Position numbers and translations under genes: made by a program. 64,000 bases of DNA from assembly GCF_001425265.1 (NCBI RefSeq), contig NZ_LMEC01000023.1, forward strand, positions 248,001 to 312,000, given 5' to 3'. The stretch comes from Massilia sp. Root418 (GTDB lineage Bacteria; Pseudomonadota; Gammaproteobacteria; Burkholderiales; Burkholderiaceae_D). The notes under the pieces were generated by a model. That model did not search any database. It was not told the origin of the DNA and saw nothing but the letters and a program-made list of their open reading frames with translations. Shown here in pieces: positions 20,170 to 29,257 of this stretch. Every line of letters begins with the position of its first letter. The first letter of the stretch is position 1.

Positions 20170-21156
20170 ATGACGCTCCGACGTGCTATCGCATTGATCC
20201 TGCCCGCTCTTTTCGCCAGGGACGCCGTGTGCGGCCCCACGGTGGAAGACCGCACGCTGGAGCGTCCCGAAGGACCACGGCAGTATCTCGTCGCGCAGCC
20301 GGGCGGCGCGGGCAGGGAATTGCGGCCGACGGTCATCCTGCTGCACGGGCACGGCTCCTCTGCGGCCTGGATGCTGGGGCGCGACATGTTTGCGGGATAC
20401 CGCTCGCGGTCCTGGATGGCGTTGGCGGAACGCGAGCATATCCTGCTGCTGGCGCCCGCCGGGCTGAAAGGCAGCGACGGCAAGAACGCGTGGAACGATT
20501 GCCGCGGCGACGCCCCCAGCAATGCCACATCGGACGACGTGGGATTCATCTCGGCGCTGATGGACGCGGCAGTCAAGGAGCTGGGCGCGGACCCGCAGCG
20601 CATCTACGTATTCGGCAGCTCCAACGGCGGCGGCATGGCTTACCGGCTGGCTATCGAAAGCGGCGCCAGGCTGGCCGCCATCGGCGTGCAAAGCGCCTTG
20701 ATGCCGGCGCAAAGCCGCTGCCGCCAGCCGGCGCACCCCTTGCCGGTCCTGCTCATGCACGGCACGCAAGACCAGATCGCGCCGTATGCCGGAGGCCAGG
20801 TGGGCGGCTGGGGCTTGAAAGGGCGGGGCTCCGGCGTCAGCGTCGACGCCTCGGTCGAGCTATGGCGCGCGCTGGCGCAACTGCCGGACGCGCCGTCGCG
20901 CTACCAGTTCCCGCACCTGCAGCAGTCCGATCCGACTTCGGCCACCCGCATCGTGTGGGGAAATGACCCCCAGGGTGTGCAGGTCGAACTGCTCAGGATA
21001 GACGGCGGCGGGCACGCGCCGCCTTCCAGGGCGGAGCCGCTGCCGTGGCTGCTGCGCAAGGTGCTCGGCGACAGCAACCGCGACGTGGACTGGGCGGAAG
21101 AGGCCTGGTCCTTCTTCAAGGACAAGCGCCGCGCCGGCCCTGGCGTGGGGCTGTAG
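20170..21156 (+). CDS. PHB depolymerase-family esterase
   Basis: 328 residues with a short N-terminal hydrophobic leader that may be a signal peptide. Alpha/beta-hydrolase features: oxyanion region VILLHGHGSSAAWMLG, nucleophile elbow GSSNGGG (Ser151) and a late HGTQDQIAPYAGG plus GGGHAPP supplying Asp and His. This matches the esterase_phb/LpqC family, which includes polyhydroxybutyrate depolymerases and feruloyl esterases. The natural substrate is not predictable. A 9-bp gap separates it from the MBL gene, so the two may be co-transcribed. Confidence 0.85.
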   Translation: MTLRRAIALILPALFARDAVCGPTVEDRTLERPEGPRQYLVAQPGGAGRELRPTVILLHGHGSSAAWMLGRDMFAGYRSRSWMALAEREHILLLAPAGLKGSDGKNAWNDCRGDAPSNATSDDVGFISALMDAAVKELGADPQRIYVFGSSNGGGMAYRLAIESGARLAAIGVQSALMPAQSRCRQPAHPLPVLLMHGTQDQIAPYAGGQVGGWGLKGRGSGVSVDASVELWRALAQLPDAPSRYQFPHLQQSDPTSATRIVWGNDPQGVQVELLRIDGGGHAPPSRAEPLPWLLRKVLGDSNRDVDWAEEAWSFFKDKRRAGPGVGL

Positions 21157-21165
21157 AATGCGGGC

Positions 21166-22503
21166 ATGCTGACTATTTCGAGAATACTGCACGCGGGCTA
21201 TGTGTTTGAGTGCGAGGGGACGCAGATCGCTTTCGACACGATCTTCGAGAATCCCTTCAGCCGCAATTGCCACGCCTTCCCGGACGTGCGCTTCGACCAC
21301 GAACAGATCCGCCGCCAGCGGTTCGCGGCCGTCTTCATCTCGCACTTCCACGACGACCACTGCTCGCTGGAGAGCCTGGACCTGCTGGACCGCGCCACGC
21401 CGCTGTACATCTACTGCATTTTCGAGGAGCTGTTCGACATGGTGCGCCAGCTCGGCTTCAGCAATGTGCGGCAGCTGCAGCTGAACGTGCCGGTGCAGGT
21501 GGGGCCGTTCGAGGTGATCCCGCGCGAGGCCATGGATGCGGATGTGGATTCCATGTTCCAGGTGAAGGCGGCCGGCATGAATGTGCTCAACGTGGTCGAC
21601 TCCTGGATCGACGACGGCACGCTGGCCCAGCTTGCGCAGGCAGGCCCGTGGGACATGGTGCTGTGGCCTTTCCAGACCATGCGCGAGATCGAAGTGCTGC
21701 AGCCTTCGCGCTCCGCCGCCGCGCCGCCGGCGCTGCCGGAGGAGTGGGTCGCGCAGCTCAAGGTGCTCAATCCGCGCTACGTGGTGCCGAGTTCCTGCCA
21801 GTTCCTGCAGGAGCCCTGGTCCTGGTACAACCGCGCCTTCTTCCCGATCAGCTACAGCCAGTTCACGCGGGAGGTAAGCGAGGCGCTGCCCCAGGCGCAG
21901 GTGGTGCGGCTAAATCCTTCGGTGTCGGTGCGGCTGGACGCGGACGGCCTGCACGCCGCGCCGCCGCTGCCCTGGATTGTGCCGGTGGGCGAGCAGGAGG
22001 TGGACTACCAGTATGAAGGCAACGCCGCGCCGCCGCGCACCGCCGACATCGCGCGCCATTTCGCGCCGCTCACGCCCGAACAGACCGCGCGCGTGCTGGA
22101 TTACTGCCGCGCGGGCCTGCCGGCAAAGTATGGCGATGTGGAAGCGTCCTCCGGCTACTTCGATCAGCCGCGCTACTGGCAGCTCACGGTCTATGACCAT
22201 GCGGGGCAGGGCACGCAGTTCCGCTACCGGCTTGAGGGCGGCGCGGCCGCGCTTGCGGACGGCAGCGACGCGCCGCTGGGCTGGACCACGGAAATCCCCG
22301 CCGCCAAGCTGTACGGCGCGCTGGCGCTGGGCGAGTCGCTGACGTCGATGTACATGCGCATCAACGACGCGGTGTTCGACCCCGCCACCGAAGGTGATTT
22401 GGCCGAGGCCGACGTAGTTGACGACCCCTTGATCCGCTGCCTGTTCAGCGACACTTTCGGCGCCTACCAGGCCGCCCAGCTGCGCCGCCTGCTGGCGCGC
22501 TGA
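21166..22503 (+). CDS. MBL-fold metallo-hydrolase
   Basis: 445 residues. The N-terminal half is a metallo-beta-lactamase fold with HFHDDH at residues 60-65 (HxHxDH), the two-metal site, preceded by FDTIFENPFS. The long C-terminal half contains YQYEGNAAPPRTADIARHFA and an acidic terminal region not typical of small MBL enzymes; I do not recognise its domain. Nine bases downstream of the esterase gene on the same strand. Substrate unknown. Confidence 0.8.
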   Translation: MLTISRILHAGYVFECEGTQIAFDTIFENPFSRNCHAFPDVRFDHEQIRRQRFAAVFISHFHDDHCSLESLDLLDRATPLYIYCIFEELFDMVRQLGFSNVRQLQLNVPVQVGPFEVIPREAMDADVDSMFQVKAAGMNVLNVVDSWIDDGTLAQLAQAGPWDMVLWPFQTMREIEVLQPSRSAAAPPALPEEWVAQLKVLNPRYVVPSSCQFLQEPWSWYNRAFFPISYSQFTREVSEALPQAQVVRLNPSVSVRLDADGLHAAPPLPWIVPVGEQEVDYQYEGNAAPPRTADIARHFAPLTPEQTARVLDYCRAGLPAKYGDVEASSGYFDQPRYWQLTVYDHAGQGTQFRYRLEGGAAALADGSDAPLGWTTEIPAAKLYGALALGESLTSMYMRINDAVFDPATEGDLAEADVVDDPLIRCLFSDTFGAYQAAQLRRLLAR

Positions 22504-22511
22504 CCCGCCTG

Positions 22512-23240
22512 CTATTTGCCCAGCAAGGCCAGCGACCGCTCCCAGTCGCCGTTCCAGTCGTACAGGAAATCGTGCGACTTGAAGGCGCGTTTCAGGGAGC
22601 CGATCGGCACGCCGTACACGTCGTGCAGGCCGAGCGCCAGGGTCACCGGGTTCCACACTGCGTTGCGCTTGGACTTCCTGGCGCTGGCTTTCACGCGCGC
22701 GCCGTCGTCGCCGAAGATGCCGATGGCGTCGTCCAGCGCCTTGTCCAGGTCCAGCCTGGCCAGCCGCCCGAACGCGGCCAGCACCTCGGCCTTGGGGATG
22801 CCGGACTGCGATTCGCGCGCAGTGTCCACCTTGGGCGGCCTGGCCGCTTCTTCGGCTTCGTGCTTGATGCGCCCGGCCAGCTTTTCCACTTCCTTCTTCA
22901 GGAAGCGCAGTTCGTGCAGCGCGCGCCGGAAGCCCGGCTCTGGCAGGCGCGTGACGATCTTATAGGCGTCCTTGGTGATGGTGATCAGCACGTCCTCGCT
23001 GCCGGCCGCCAGGCGCTGCGTGTCGCCCTCGTAGAAGATGGGCGCCGCGTAGCCGCCGTTGGCGTCGCCGAACAGCTCGGGATAGGCCGCGTCGTAGTCC
23101 AGCCACACATAGGGCGTGAGCCCTTGCTCGATCAGCCGCGCCAGTGTCCAGGGCGTGGCGGTCTGCTGTTCCAGCCAGGCGCAGGCTTCGGCGGTGGTGG
23201 CCCGGAAAGGCAGGTCTGGCGTTGCGCTGCTCGTACTCAT
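22512..23240 (-). CDS. Hypothetical protein
   Basis: 242 residues from ATG 23240. It opens with a segment that could form a small helical DNA-binding unit (AEACAWLEQQTATPWTLARL), has a central Lys/Glu-rich helical part (ELRFLKKEVEKLAGRIKHEA) and a C-terminal part resembling an excisionase/HTH tail (LGLHDVYGVPIGSLKRAFK). I do not recognise the family. It is convergent with the MBL gene and divergent from the candidate RNA, whose promoter region carries a palindrome that could serve both directions. Confidence 0.7.
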   Translation of the reverse strand: MSTSSATPDLPFRATTAEACAWLEQQTATPWTLARLIEQGLTPYVWLDYDAAYPELFGDANGGYAAPIFYEGDTQRLAAGSEDVLITITKDAYKIVTRLPEPGFRRALHELRFLKKEVEKLAGRIKHEAEEAARPPKVDTARESQSGIPKAEVLAAFGRLARLDLDKALDDAIGIFGDDGARVKASARKSKRNAVWNPVTLALGLHDVYGVPIGSLKRAFKSHDFLYDWNGDWERSLALLGK

Positions 23241-23261
23241 AATTCTTTCTGCGAAATAGTT

Positions 23262-23290
23262 TTGTGCGGCGCACAAATGTGTGTTACACT
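23262..23290 (+). promoter_or_regulatory. Promoter with overlapping palindrome upstream of infA region
   Basis: TTGTGC (23262-23267) and TACACT (23285-23290) are spaced by 17 bp, a plausible sigma70 promoter. The -35 box is part of a perfect inverted repeat, TTTGTGC-GGC-GCACAAA (23261-23277), which could be an operator. Transcription would run into the structured region 23292-23547. Confidence 0.5.
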
Positions 23291-23291
23291 T

Positions 23292-23547
23292 GCGTCTTCG
23301 GTGGAGTTCTGAACCCCGCCGAGCCCTGGGAGACGAGCAATGCCGCGTGTGTAAAGCTGCGAAGCACTCAAGTCGGATGGGGATTGTAGTTCAAGATACG
23401 ATAGTCGGTTTACACATTGGAGGCACCACGCAGATAGCATGGGCGTCCGAAGCTCCGGCACCGCGCAGATAGCACGGGCCAAGCAGCGATTGTAGCATTA
23501 TTGGCAATACATTGAAACGAAGCCCGCAGCAAGCGGGCTTTTTTTTT
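23292..23547 (+). ncRNA. Candidate structured RNA or long infA leader
   Basis: About 255 nt without a reading frame lies between a good promoter and a strong terminator. The first part folds as CGTCT (23293-23297) with AGACG (23331-23335) enclosing an 11-bp hairpin (23298-23322). A longer-range stem pairs TGTGTAAA (23348-23355) with TTTACACA (23409-23416). A direct repeat follows, 23424-23444 and 23458-23478, with two mismatches in 21 bp. It does not show the hallmarks of tmRNA, 4.5S or RNase P RNA that I can recognise. It may be an independent small RNA or an attenuating leader for infA, whose coding region starts 65 bp after the terminator. Confidence 0.4.
23519..23547 (+). terminator. Intrinsic terminator upstream of infA
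   Basis: AGCCCGC-AGCAA-GCGGGCT forms a seven-pair GC-rich stem (23521-23539) followed directly by a run of nine T. It ends any transcript started at the promoter near 23262, and lies 65 bp before the infA start codon. Confidence 0.85.
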
Positions 23548-23612
23548 CCCACCTCCCGTCCTCCCCGTTGGTCCCCGAATTGGCGCAGCAGCGCCCACAC
23601 AGGAGTAAATGC

Positions 23613-23876
23613 ATGGCTAAAGAAGAACTGATTGAAATGAGTGGCGTCGTGTCCGAAGCGTTGCCGGAACTGCGTTTCCGCGTAGACCTGGACAACGGCC
23701 ACAAGCTGATCGCCTATACCTCGGGCAAAATGCAGAAGAACCACATCCGCATCCTGGCGGGTGACAAGGTGACGCTGGAATTGTCGCCGTACGACCTGAG
23801 CAAGGGCCGTATCATTTTCCGCCACATCGAAAAACGCGGCCCAGCGCCTGCGCAAGGCTTCCCGCGCCGCCGCTAG
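23613..23876 (+). CDS. infA: Translation initiation factor IF-1
   Basis: 87 residues. MAKEELIEMSGVVSEALP and the OB-fold segment TYTSGKMQKNHIRI-like (here IAYTSGKMQKNHIRILAGD) with VTLELSPYDLSKGRI identify IF-1, which binds the 30S A site with IF-2 and IF-3 during initiation. The usual length is 72; the extra C-terminal tail (RGPAPAQGFPRRR) marks the betaproteobacterial stand-alone paralogue, so a second infA in the ribosomal-protein operon is expected elsewhere. AGGAG at 23601-23605 supports ATG 23613. The gene is monocistronic and convergent with a chemoreceptor gene. Confidence 0.95.
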   Translation: MAKEELIEMSGVVSEALPELRFRVDLDNGHKLIAYTSGKMQKNHIRILAGDKVTLELSPYDLSKGRIIFRHIEKRGPAPAQGFPRRR

Positions 23877-23912
23877 GCGGCCCTGCGGGCCGGCCTCAGG
23901 CCGCGCCCGGCT

Positions 23913-25796
23913 TCACACCTTGAAGAAGGCCACCAGCTCCTGCAGCGTTTCAGCCTGCGCGCTGAGCTCTTCGGCGGTGGCCGCCAGTTGCTCGGACGAG
24001 GCGGCATTGGTTTGCGTCGACTGGGCGAGCTGGCTCATGGCCTGGTTGATCTGGCCGATGCCCGTGCTCTGCTCGTCCGACGCGGCGCTGATTTCCTGCA
24101 CCAGGCTGGACGTCTTGCCGATGGCCGGCACAATCTCCTCCAGCAATCCCCCCGCCTGCACCGCCATGCCAACGCTGGCGTGCGCCGTCTCGCCGATTTC
24201 CTGCGCCGCCACCTGGCTGCGCTCGGCCAGCTTGCGCACCTCCGCCGCCACCACCGCGAATCCCTTGCCATGCTCGCCCGCGCGCGCCGCCTCGATGGCT
24301 GCGTTCAGCGCCAGCAGGTTGGTCTGGTAGGCGATATCGTCGATGATGGCGATGCGCTTGGCGATCTGCTGCATCGCCGCCGCCGTTTCCGCCACCGCGC
24401 CGCCGCCGGCCTGTGCCTTGCTGGCGGCGTCCCCCGCGAGCTCCGCCGTCACCCTGGCGTTGGCCGAATTCTGCTGCACCGAAGCCGTCATCTGCTCCAC
24501 CGAGGCGCTGGTCTGCTCCACGCCGGCCGCCTGCTCGCTGGAGCTTTGGCTGAGCGACTGGGCGGTGGCGCTGGTCTGGTTGGCGGCCTCGCTGATGCCG
24601 TCGGCCGCCTCGCGTACCCGGCTCACCGTGTCGGCCAGGCGCTCCACCATCAGCTTGAGCGAGCGCGCCATGCTGCCGGCATCGCGCGGCGCCAGCGCGA
24701 TGCGCTGCTGCAGGTCGCCCTCGGCCACTTTCAGCAGTACCGCGTTCACGTAGGCCGGTTCGCCGCCCAGCTGGCGGATCAGGTGGCGGCTGATGGCCCA
24801 GCCGACCAGGCCGGCCAGCAGGGCAATGGCCGCCACGCTGGCGCCCATCAGGTTGCGGGTCCGGCGCTGCTGCGCAATGCGGTCGTCGATCAGCGCACCG
24901 AGCTGGCCCAGGCCGGCGTACACCGCTTCGAACTGGGTATCGATGGCGCGCGTGGTGAAGGCGATGTAGTCGGGCGGCGGGTACTCGATGGCGGCGGCTG
25001 CCACCACTTTTTCGCGCGCCAGCTGCGACGCTTCCTGCGCCATCTGCATGGCCTTGCCCACCATGGCGCCCAGCTTGCGCTCGACGGCGCCATTGGCGTC
25101 GTAGCTTTTCTGGAAGGAGCGGGTGGCGCTGTCGATGGCCAGCCTTTCCTGCGCCAGCAGGCCATACATGGCGGCGCGGCCGTCGATGTCGATCTGTTTC
25201 GCCGCCAGGATGCCGGCGCCCCTGGCGCGCAGCTGGCCGGTGCTTTCGGCCAGCTGCGGCAGGTCGAACAGCACGCCGCGCATCAGGTAGTAGCTGTCGG
25301 CGTCCGGGTCCAGCGCCAGGCCGTAGCGGTCCGCCACGCCCTCCAGCAACAGCAGCAGCACTTCGCACAGCGCAGTGTGGGCCTGGTAGCTGTCCGCCGT
25401 GCTCAGCGAGCGTGACGCCACCCGCGCCTGCAGCGACTGCCAGTCGCTGCGCACTTGCGCCAGCAGCTTGCCGGTGGCGCGGCTGTCGCCTTTGAGCAGG
25501 GTTTCCACTTCGGCCAGCGTGCGGTCCACCTCGCCGGCCTTGGCGCTGCGCTGGTCGGCCAGCTGGCCGCTGGTGACAAACGCGGCCGACAAGCCGCGGT
25601 GCTGCTGTACCCGCTGCAGCAGGCGCATGGCGGCTTCGCTGGGCGCCACCCCGCTGCGCTCGGTGGCCGAGTAGTCGATGTTTTTGTTGCTGCTGTCGAG
25701 GAAGAGAACCAGAGGCGGGAGAACCAGCAATATGCCCATCATGCCGAGCAGTGCGAAGCGCTGCCACAATTTCATGCTGTTCAGTAGTCTGGTCAC
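23913..25796 (-). CDS. Methyl-accepting chemotaxis protein
   Basis: 627 residues. Topology: a first transmembrane helix at about 12-32, a large periplasmic helical sensor region (LDPDADSYYLMRGVLFDLPQ, nitrate-sensor-like), a second helix near 325-345, a HAMP domain and the MCP signalling hairpin with the highly conserved tip IIDDIAYQTNLLALNAAIEA. No CheR-docking pentapeptide is visible at the C-terminus (ELVAFFKV). It senses an unidentified ligand and signals to CheA/CheW. It is convergent with infA, separated by 36 bp containing two GGCC-rich hairpins. Confidence 0.93.
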   Translation of the reverse strand: MTRLLNSMKLWQRFALLGMMGILLVLPPLVLFLDSSNKNIDYSATERSGVAPSEAAMRLLQRVQQHRGLSAAFVTSGQLADQRSAKAGEVDRTLAEVETLLKGDSRATGKLLAQVRSDWQSLQARVASRSLSTADSYQAHTALCEVLLLLLEGVADRYGLALDPDADSYYLMRGVLFDLPQLAESTGQLRARGAGILAAKQIDIDGRAAMYGLLAQERLAIDSATRSFQKSYDANGAVERKLGAMVGKAMQMAQEASQLAREKVVAAAAIEYPPPDYIAFTTRAIDTQFEAVYAGLGQLGALIDDRIAQQRRTRNLMGASVAAIALLAGLVGWAISRHLIRQLGGEPAYVNAVLLKVAEGDLQQRIALAPRDAGSMARSLKLMVERLADTVSRVREAADGISEAANQTSATAQSLSQSSSEQAAGVEQTSASVEQMTASVQQNSANARVTAELAGDAASKAQAGGGAVAETAAAMQQIAKRIAIIDDIAYQTNLLALNAAIEAARAGEHGKGFAVVAAEVRKLAERSQVAAQEIGETAHASVGMAVQAGGLLEEIVPAIGKTSSLVQEISAASDEQSTGIGQINQAMSQLAQSTQTNAASSEQLAATAEELSAQAETLQELVAFFKV

Positions 25797-25839
25797 ATTG
25801 CCTCCTCAGCGTGGTTCAGCCCGTGGTTCAGCCGGTGGT

Positions 25840-27825
25840 TCAGGGTAGCACTTGCAGCGCGATGCCGGAAGCCATGCCCGGCGCGTGATACACCCGCTGT
25901 GTTGCTTTTTTGAAGTCCTCCGGCTTGGCGCGCGGGATATCCATGAACGTCTGCGGGTTCAGGTCCACCAGCGGGAACCATGAGCTCTGCACCTGCACCA
26001 TGATGCGGTGGCCGCGCCGGAAGGTGTGGTTGACATCGCCGATGCTGTAGTTCAGCGCTTCCACCTTGCCCGGCACGAAAGGCTCGGCCTGCTCGAAGCT
26101 GTGGCGGAATTTGCCGCGCAGGGGATTGCCGCGCACCAGCTGCTGGTAGCCCGCCATGTTCACCTGCGGCGCGCCGACGTCGTGTTCTTCGTCCTTGGCG
26201 GCTTCCGGTTTCGGATAGTCGTCCGGATAGACGTCGATCAGCTTGACCACCCAGTCGGCGTCGGTGCCGCTGGTGGAGACGAACAGCCGGGGCGACACGG
26301 TGCCCGCCACTGTCACGTCCTCTTCCAGCACCGCGCTGCGGTAGACCAGCACGTCCGGCCGCGTGGCGGCGAAGCGCTGGTCGGACACCATGTACTCCTT
26401 GGGCACGCCGGTGGCCGGGTAGCCGATGTAGGGCACCGGCCTGGCCGGGTCGCTCACGTATTCGTCGTAGCCCGCGCCGGTGATGCTTGCCGCGGCGGCG
26501 GCCGGCTGCTGCCAGCTCAGGGTGCCGTTGGGGCCGAAGTACAGCGTGCGTGCCTTCGCCTGCTGCGGCGGCCAGGTGCTGTAGCTGCGCCAGACGTTGC
26601 TGCCGGTCTCGAAGGCGCGCACGTTGGGCGCGGCCTTGGCATCCTTGGCATCCTTCAGGTGCTGCTCGAAGAAGGGCAGCAGGATGTGCTGGCGGAAGTA
26701 GTCCGAGGTCTTCGCGTCGAAGCGCACGTGGCCCAGGCGCTTGCCCTCGTCGGCCGCCCAGCCGCCGTGCACCCACGGGCCGATCACCAGGCCGTTGTAG
26801 ATGGCGGGGTTGTTGCGCTTGATGGACTGGTAGGTGGTGAACGGGCCTTGCAGGTCTTCCGCGTCGTACCAGCCGCCCACGGTCAGCACCGCAGCCTTGA
26901 TGTTCTTCAGGTGCGGCGCGATGTTGCGGCTCTGCCAGAACGCGTCGTAGGTGCTGTGCGCCACGTTGGGCCAGAACAGCGCGCGCTGCTTGTCCGTCAT
27001 GGTGGCGCCGATGTTCTCCAGCGTGCGGTGCTTCAGGAAGAAGTCATAGCCGTCGCTTACGCCGTAGTCGAAATCGTTCCAGGTGGCCGGCAGCGGCGTG
27101 GGGTTCTGTTCTTCCGTGAAGGCGGCATAGAAGTCGAAGTTCGCCGCCAGCATGAAGGCGCCGCCGTGGTAGGAATCGTCTCCCATGTACAGGTCGGTGA
27201 CCGGCGCCTGCGGCGAGGCGGCCCTGATGGCCGGGTGCGAATCGATGATGCTGGCCGAGGTGTAGAAGCCGGGATAGGAGATGCCGTGGATGCCGACCTT
27301 GCCGTTATTGTTGGGCACGTTCTTGAGCAGCCATTCCACCGTGTCGTACATGTCCTGGCTCTCGTTGCCTTCGCCCGGCTGGCGCCGGCTGTTGACGTGC
27401 GGCGTCATTTCCTGCCACTTGCCTTCCGACATGAAGCGTCCGCGCACGTCCTGCTTGACGAAGATGTAGCCGCTGGTTTCAAACTCGCGCGAGGGGCCGA
27501 TGTGCTTGGGGTAGAAGTCCACGCCATAGCGCAGCTTCTCGTCCACCGTCACGCCCGCGCTGTAGGGCGTGCGCTGCATCAGGAAGGGATAGCGTCTGGA
27601 CGTATCCTTGGGCACGTAGACCGTGGTGAACAGGCGCACGCCATCGCGCATGGGGATGCGGTATTCGTACTTGGTGTAGTGCTCGCGCACCGAGTAGGTA
27701 TCGGCGGCGGGAGCGGGAGCGTCCTCGCGCGTGGCACGGGCCGCAGCCTCGGCGGCGTGGGCGGTCTGGAAGGCCAGCAGCAGGGCAATGGCCAGGGCGG
27801 AAAGAGGGGAGCGCAGTGCAGTCAT
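25840..27825 (-). CDS. CocE/NonD family hydrolase (X-Pro dipeptidyl-peptidase S15-like)
   Basis: 661 residues with a Sec signal peptide (cleavage after about FQTAHA). The catalytic domain begins near residue 50 (YRIPMRDGVRLFTTVYVP). The nucleophile elbow is GISYPGF, and ADEGKRLGHVRFD plus a C-terminal jelly-roll (MVQVQSSWFPLVDLNPQ) complete the CocE/glutaryl-7-ACA acylase architecture. It is a periplasmic or secreted serine esterase/amidase of unknown substrate. The chemoreceptor gene starts 43 bp downstream on the same strand. Confidence 0.9.
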   Translation of the reverse strand: MTALRSPLSALAIALLLAFQTAHAAEAAARATREDAPAPAADTYSVREHYTKYEYRIPMRDGVRLFTTVYVPKDTSRRYPFLMQRTPYSAGVTVDEKLRYGVDFYPKHIGPSREFETSGYIFVKQDVRGRFMSEGKWQEMTPHVNSRRQPGEGNESQDMYDTVEWLLKNVPNNNGKVGIHGISYPGFYTSASIIDSHPAIRAASPQAPVTDLYMGDDSYHGGAFMLAANFDFYAAFTEEQNPTPLPATWNDFDYGVSDGYDFFLKHRTLENIGATMTDKQRALFWPNVAHSTYDAFWQSRNIAPHLKNIKAAVLTVGGWYDAEDLQGPFTTYQSIKRNNPAIYNGLVIGPWVHGGWAADEGKRLGHVRFDAKTSDYFRQHILLPFFEQHLKDAKDAKAAPNVRAFETGSNVWRSYSTWPPQQAKARTLYFGPNGTLSWQQPAAAAASITGAGYDEYVSDPARPVPYIGYPATGVPKEYMVSDQRFAATRPDVLVYRSAVLEEDVTVAGTVSPRLFVSTSGTDADWVVKLIDVYPDDYPKPEAAKDEEHDVGAPQVNMAGYQQLVRGNPLRGKFRHSFEQAEPFVPGKVEALNYSIGDVNHTFRRGHRIMVQVQSSWFPLVDLNPQTFMDIPRAKPEDFKKATQRVYHAPGMASGIALQVLP

Positions 27826-27910
27826 GGGCGGTCACAAAGTCGGGGCTGAGCCCGGCAGTGTAACCCGCCCCGCGCGCATCTTGCCGATTTGCTTGGTTCG
27901 CTTGGTTTGC

Positions 27911-29089
27911 TTAGTTTGAATACGCGTTGCGCTGGCGCTCCTGGAACTTGAGCCGGTCCAGCTTGGCCGCGTACAGGTCGTGGTCTTTGCGCGTGGTGCT
28001 GTTGTCCATGGCCAGCTTCATGTGCTTGTCCGCGGTCTTGAGGTCGTTCAGGTAGTAGGACGCCACCGCCAGCCAGAAGTGGAACTCGTGGTAGTAGGGG
28101 GCGCGGTCCACTTCGCGCGCAAACAGGTTGCGCGCTTTGCGGTAGTCGCCTTCCTGCATGGCTTTCTGGCCCAGGCTGAAGTAATGGAAGGGCGGATTCG
28201 GCTCCAGCCGCGCCAGATGCTCGCGCAGCGCCGTGGCTTCCTGCGTGCGGCCCAGGTTGTCCAGCACCTGCACCAGGTTGAACATGGCGATGGTGTTATT
28301 GGGCTGCAGCTGCTGGGCGTAGCGCAGCGCCGCTTCGGCCTGCGGCAGTTGTCCGTGGTGCTGGTAGACGATGGCCAGCGTGTTGTAGGAACTGAAGAAG
28401 GTGGGGTCGGCCAGGGTGGCTTTGCGCGCCCACCAGTAGGCGCGGTTCAGTTCCTTGCGCGCCAGCGACTCGGCGGCGCGGTTGTTCATGAACATGGCCA
28501 CGATGCGCTCTTCGGGGATGACCGTGGCCACCATGCGGCTGGTTTCGGCCGGCGGTTCGAAGTCCACCACCATGTACTGGTTGGGCTCCACGCTGTGCAC
28601 GTCCTTCATGCGCGGCTTGCCCAGCACCAGGTTCACGTGGCCGCTGGCGAAGTACAGATTGCCGCTGCGGCTCCAGGTTTCCTCGGTGGTGATGGATTGA
28701 TATTGCACCGACATATCCATTTCACGCGCCATGGCTGCCGTCATCACCACCAGCGAGAGGCAGTTGCCGCGCCGCGCCTCGAAAGTCTGGGCCGCGTTGC
28801 GCGTCATGCTGGCGTCGTATTCAAGCTGGAGCTGGTCGCGCTTGTACAGCGCATCGAACAGGATCAGCTGGGGCTCGCGCCGGGCGCGCGAGTACTTCAG
28901 CGTGTGCGCATACTTTTTCATCTCGTCCGTGAGGGCGAAAATCTGGCCGGCGTTGATGTCGGCGTCGGGCTGGCCGAACAGCTGGTCCTGGAACAGCTGC
29001 GGCGGTGGCGGAGGAGGGGCGACGGAGGCGCAGCCGGCGAGCAGCTGGGATGCCAGCAGGGAAAAGAGCAGGGCAGCAAAGCGTTTCAT
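27911..29089 (-). CDS. TPR-repeat lipoprotein
   Basis: 392 residues from ATG 29089. The start MKRFAALLFSLLASQLLAGC ends in a lipobox, so the protein is a lipoprotein; a Pro-rich stretch follows. The first domain (residues about 50-190) contains FEARRGNCLSLVVMTAAMAR, a transglutaminase-like Cys region, and the second half has TPR repeats (NTLAIVYQHHGQLPQAEAAL, FNLVQVLDNLGRTQEATALR). It may be a scaffold or a cysteine protease-like fold on the membrane. The function is unknown. REP units lie just upstream. Confidence 0.8.
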   Translation of the reverse strand: MKRFAALLFSLLASQLLAGCASVAPPPPPPQLFQDQLFGQPDADINAGQIFALTDEMKKYAHTLKYSRARREPQLILFDALYKRDQLQLEYDASMTRNAAQTFEARRGNCLSLVVMTAAMAREMDMSVQYQSITTEETWSRSGNLYFASGHVNLVLGKPRMKDVHSVEPNQYMVVDFEPPAETSRMVATVIPEERIVAMFMNNRAAESLARKELNRAYWWARKATLADPTFFSSYNTLAIVYQHHGQLPQAEAALRYAQQLQPNNTIAMFNLVQVLDNLGRTQEATALREHLARLEPNPPFHYFSLGQKAMQEGDYRKARNLFAREVDRAPYYHEFHFWLAVASYYLNDLKTADKHMKLAMDNSTTRKDHDLYAAKLDRLKFQERQRNAYSN

Positions 29090-29163
29090 GGTACACCTCC
29101 ATGAAACAAGTATCCTCGGCTGCTTTGCCACTGTCAAACGGCAATTATGCGGCGCTGCCGCAC

Positions 29164-29254
29164 GGCGGGTTACGCACTGCGTGCTAACCCGCCCTACGAA
29201 TCTCAACCCGGACTGGGGCCGTAGGGCGGGTTAGGCCGCAGGCCGTAACCCGCC
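29164..29254. repeat. Inverted pair of REP units (locus 1)
   Basis: Two palindromic units face each other: 29164-29198 (GGCGGGTTACG ... CTAACCCGCCCTACG) and 29221-29254 (GTAGGGCGGGTTAG ... CGTAACCCGCC). Each can form a hairpin by pairing GGCGGGTTA with TAACCCGCC. The same unit recurs near 32.1, 53.3, 55.8 and 58.5 kb. It lies in the 168-bp gap between the TPR lipoprotein and DUF2863-like genes. Confidence 0.9.
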
Positions 29255-29257
29255 GTG

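Noticed and set aside
23292..23547. 6S RNA or tmRNA
   Set aside because: I could not find the central bulge and closing stems of 6S RNA or the tRNA-like ends and tag frame of tmRNA, so it was left unnamed.
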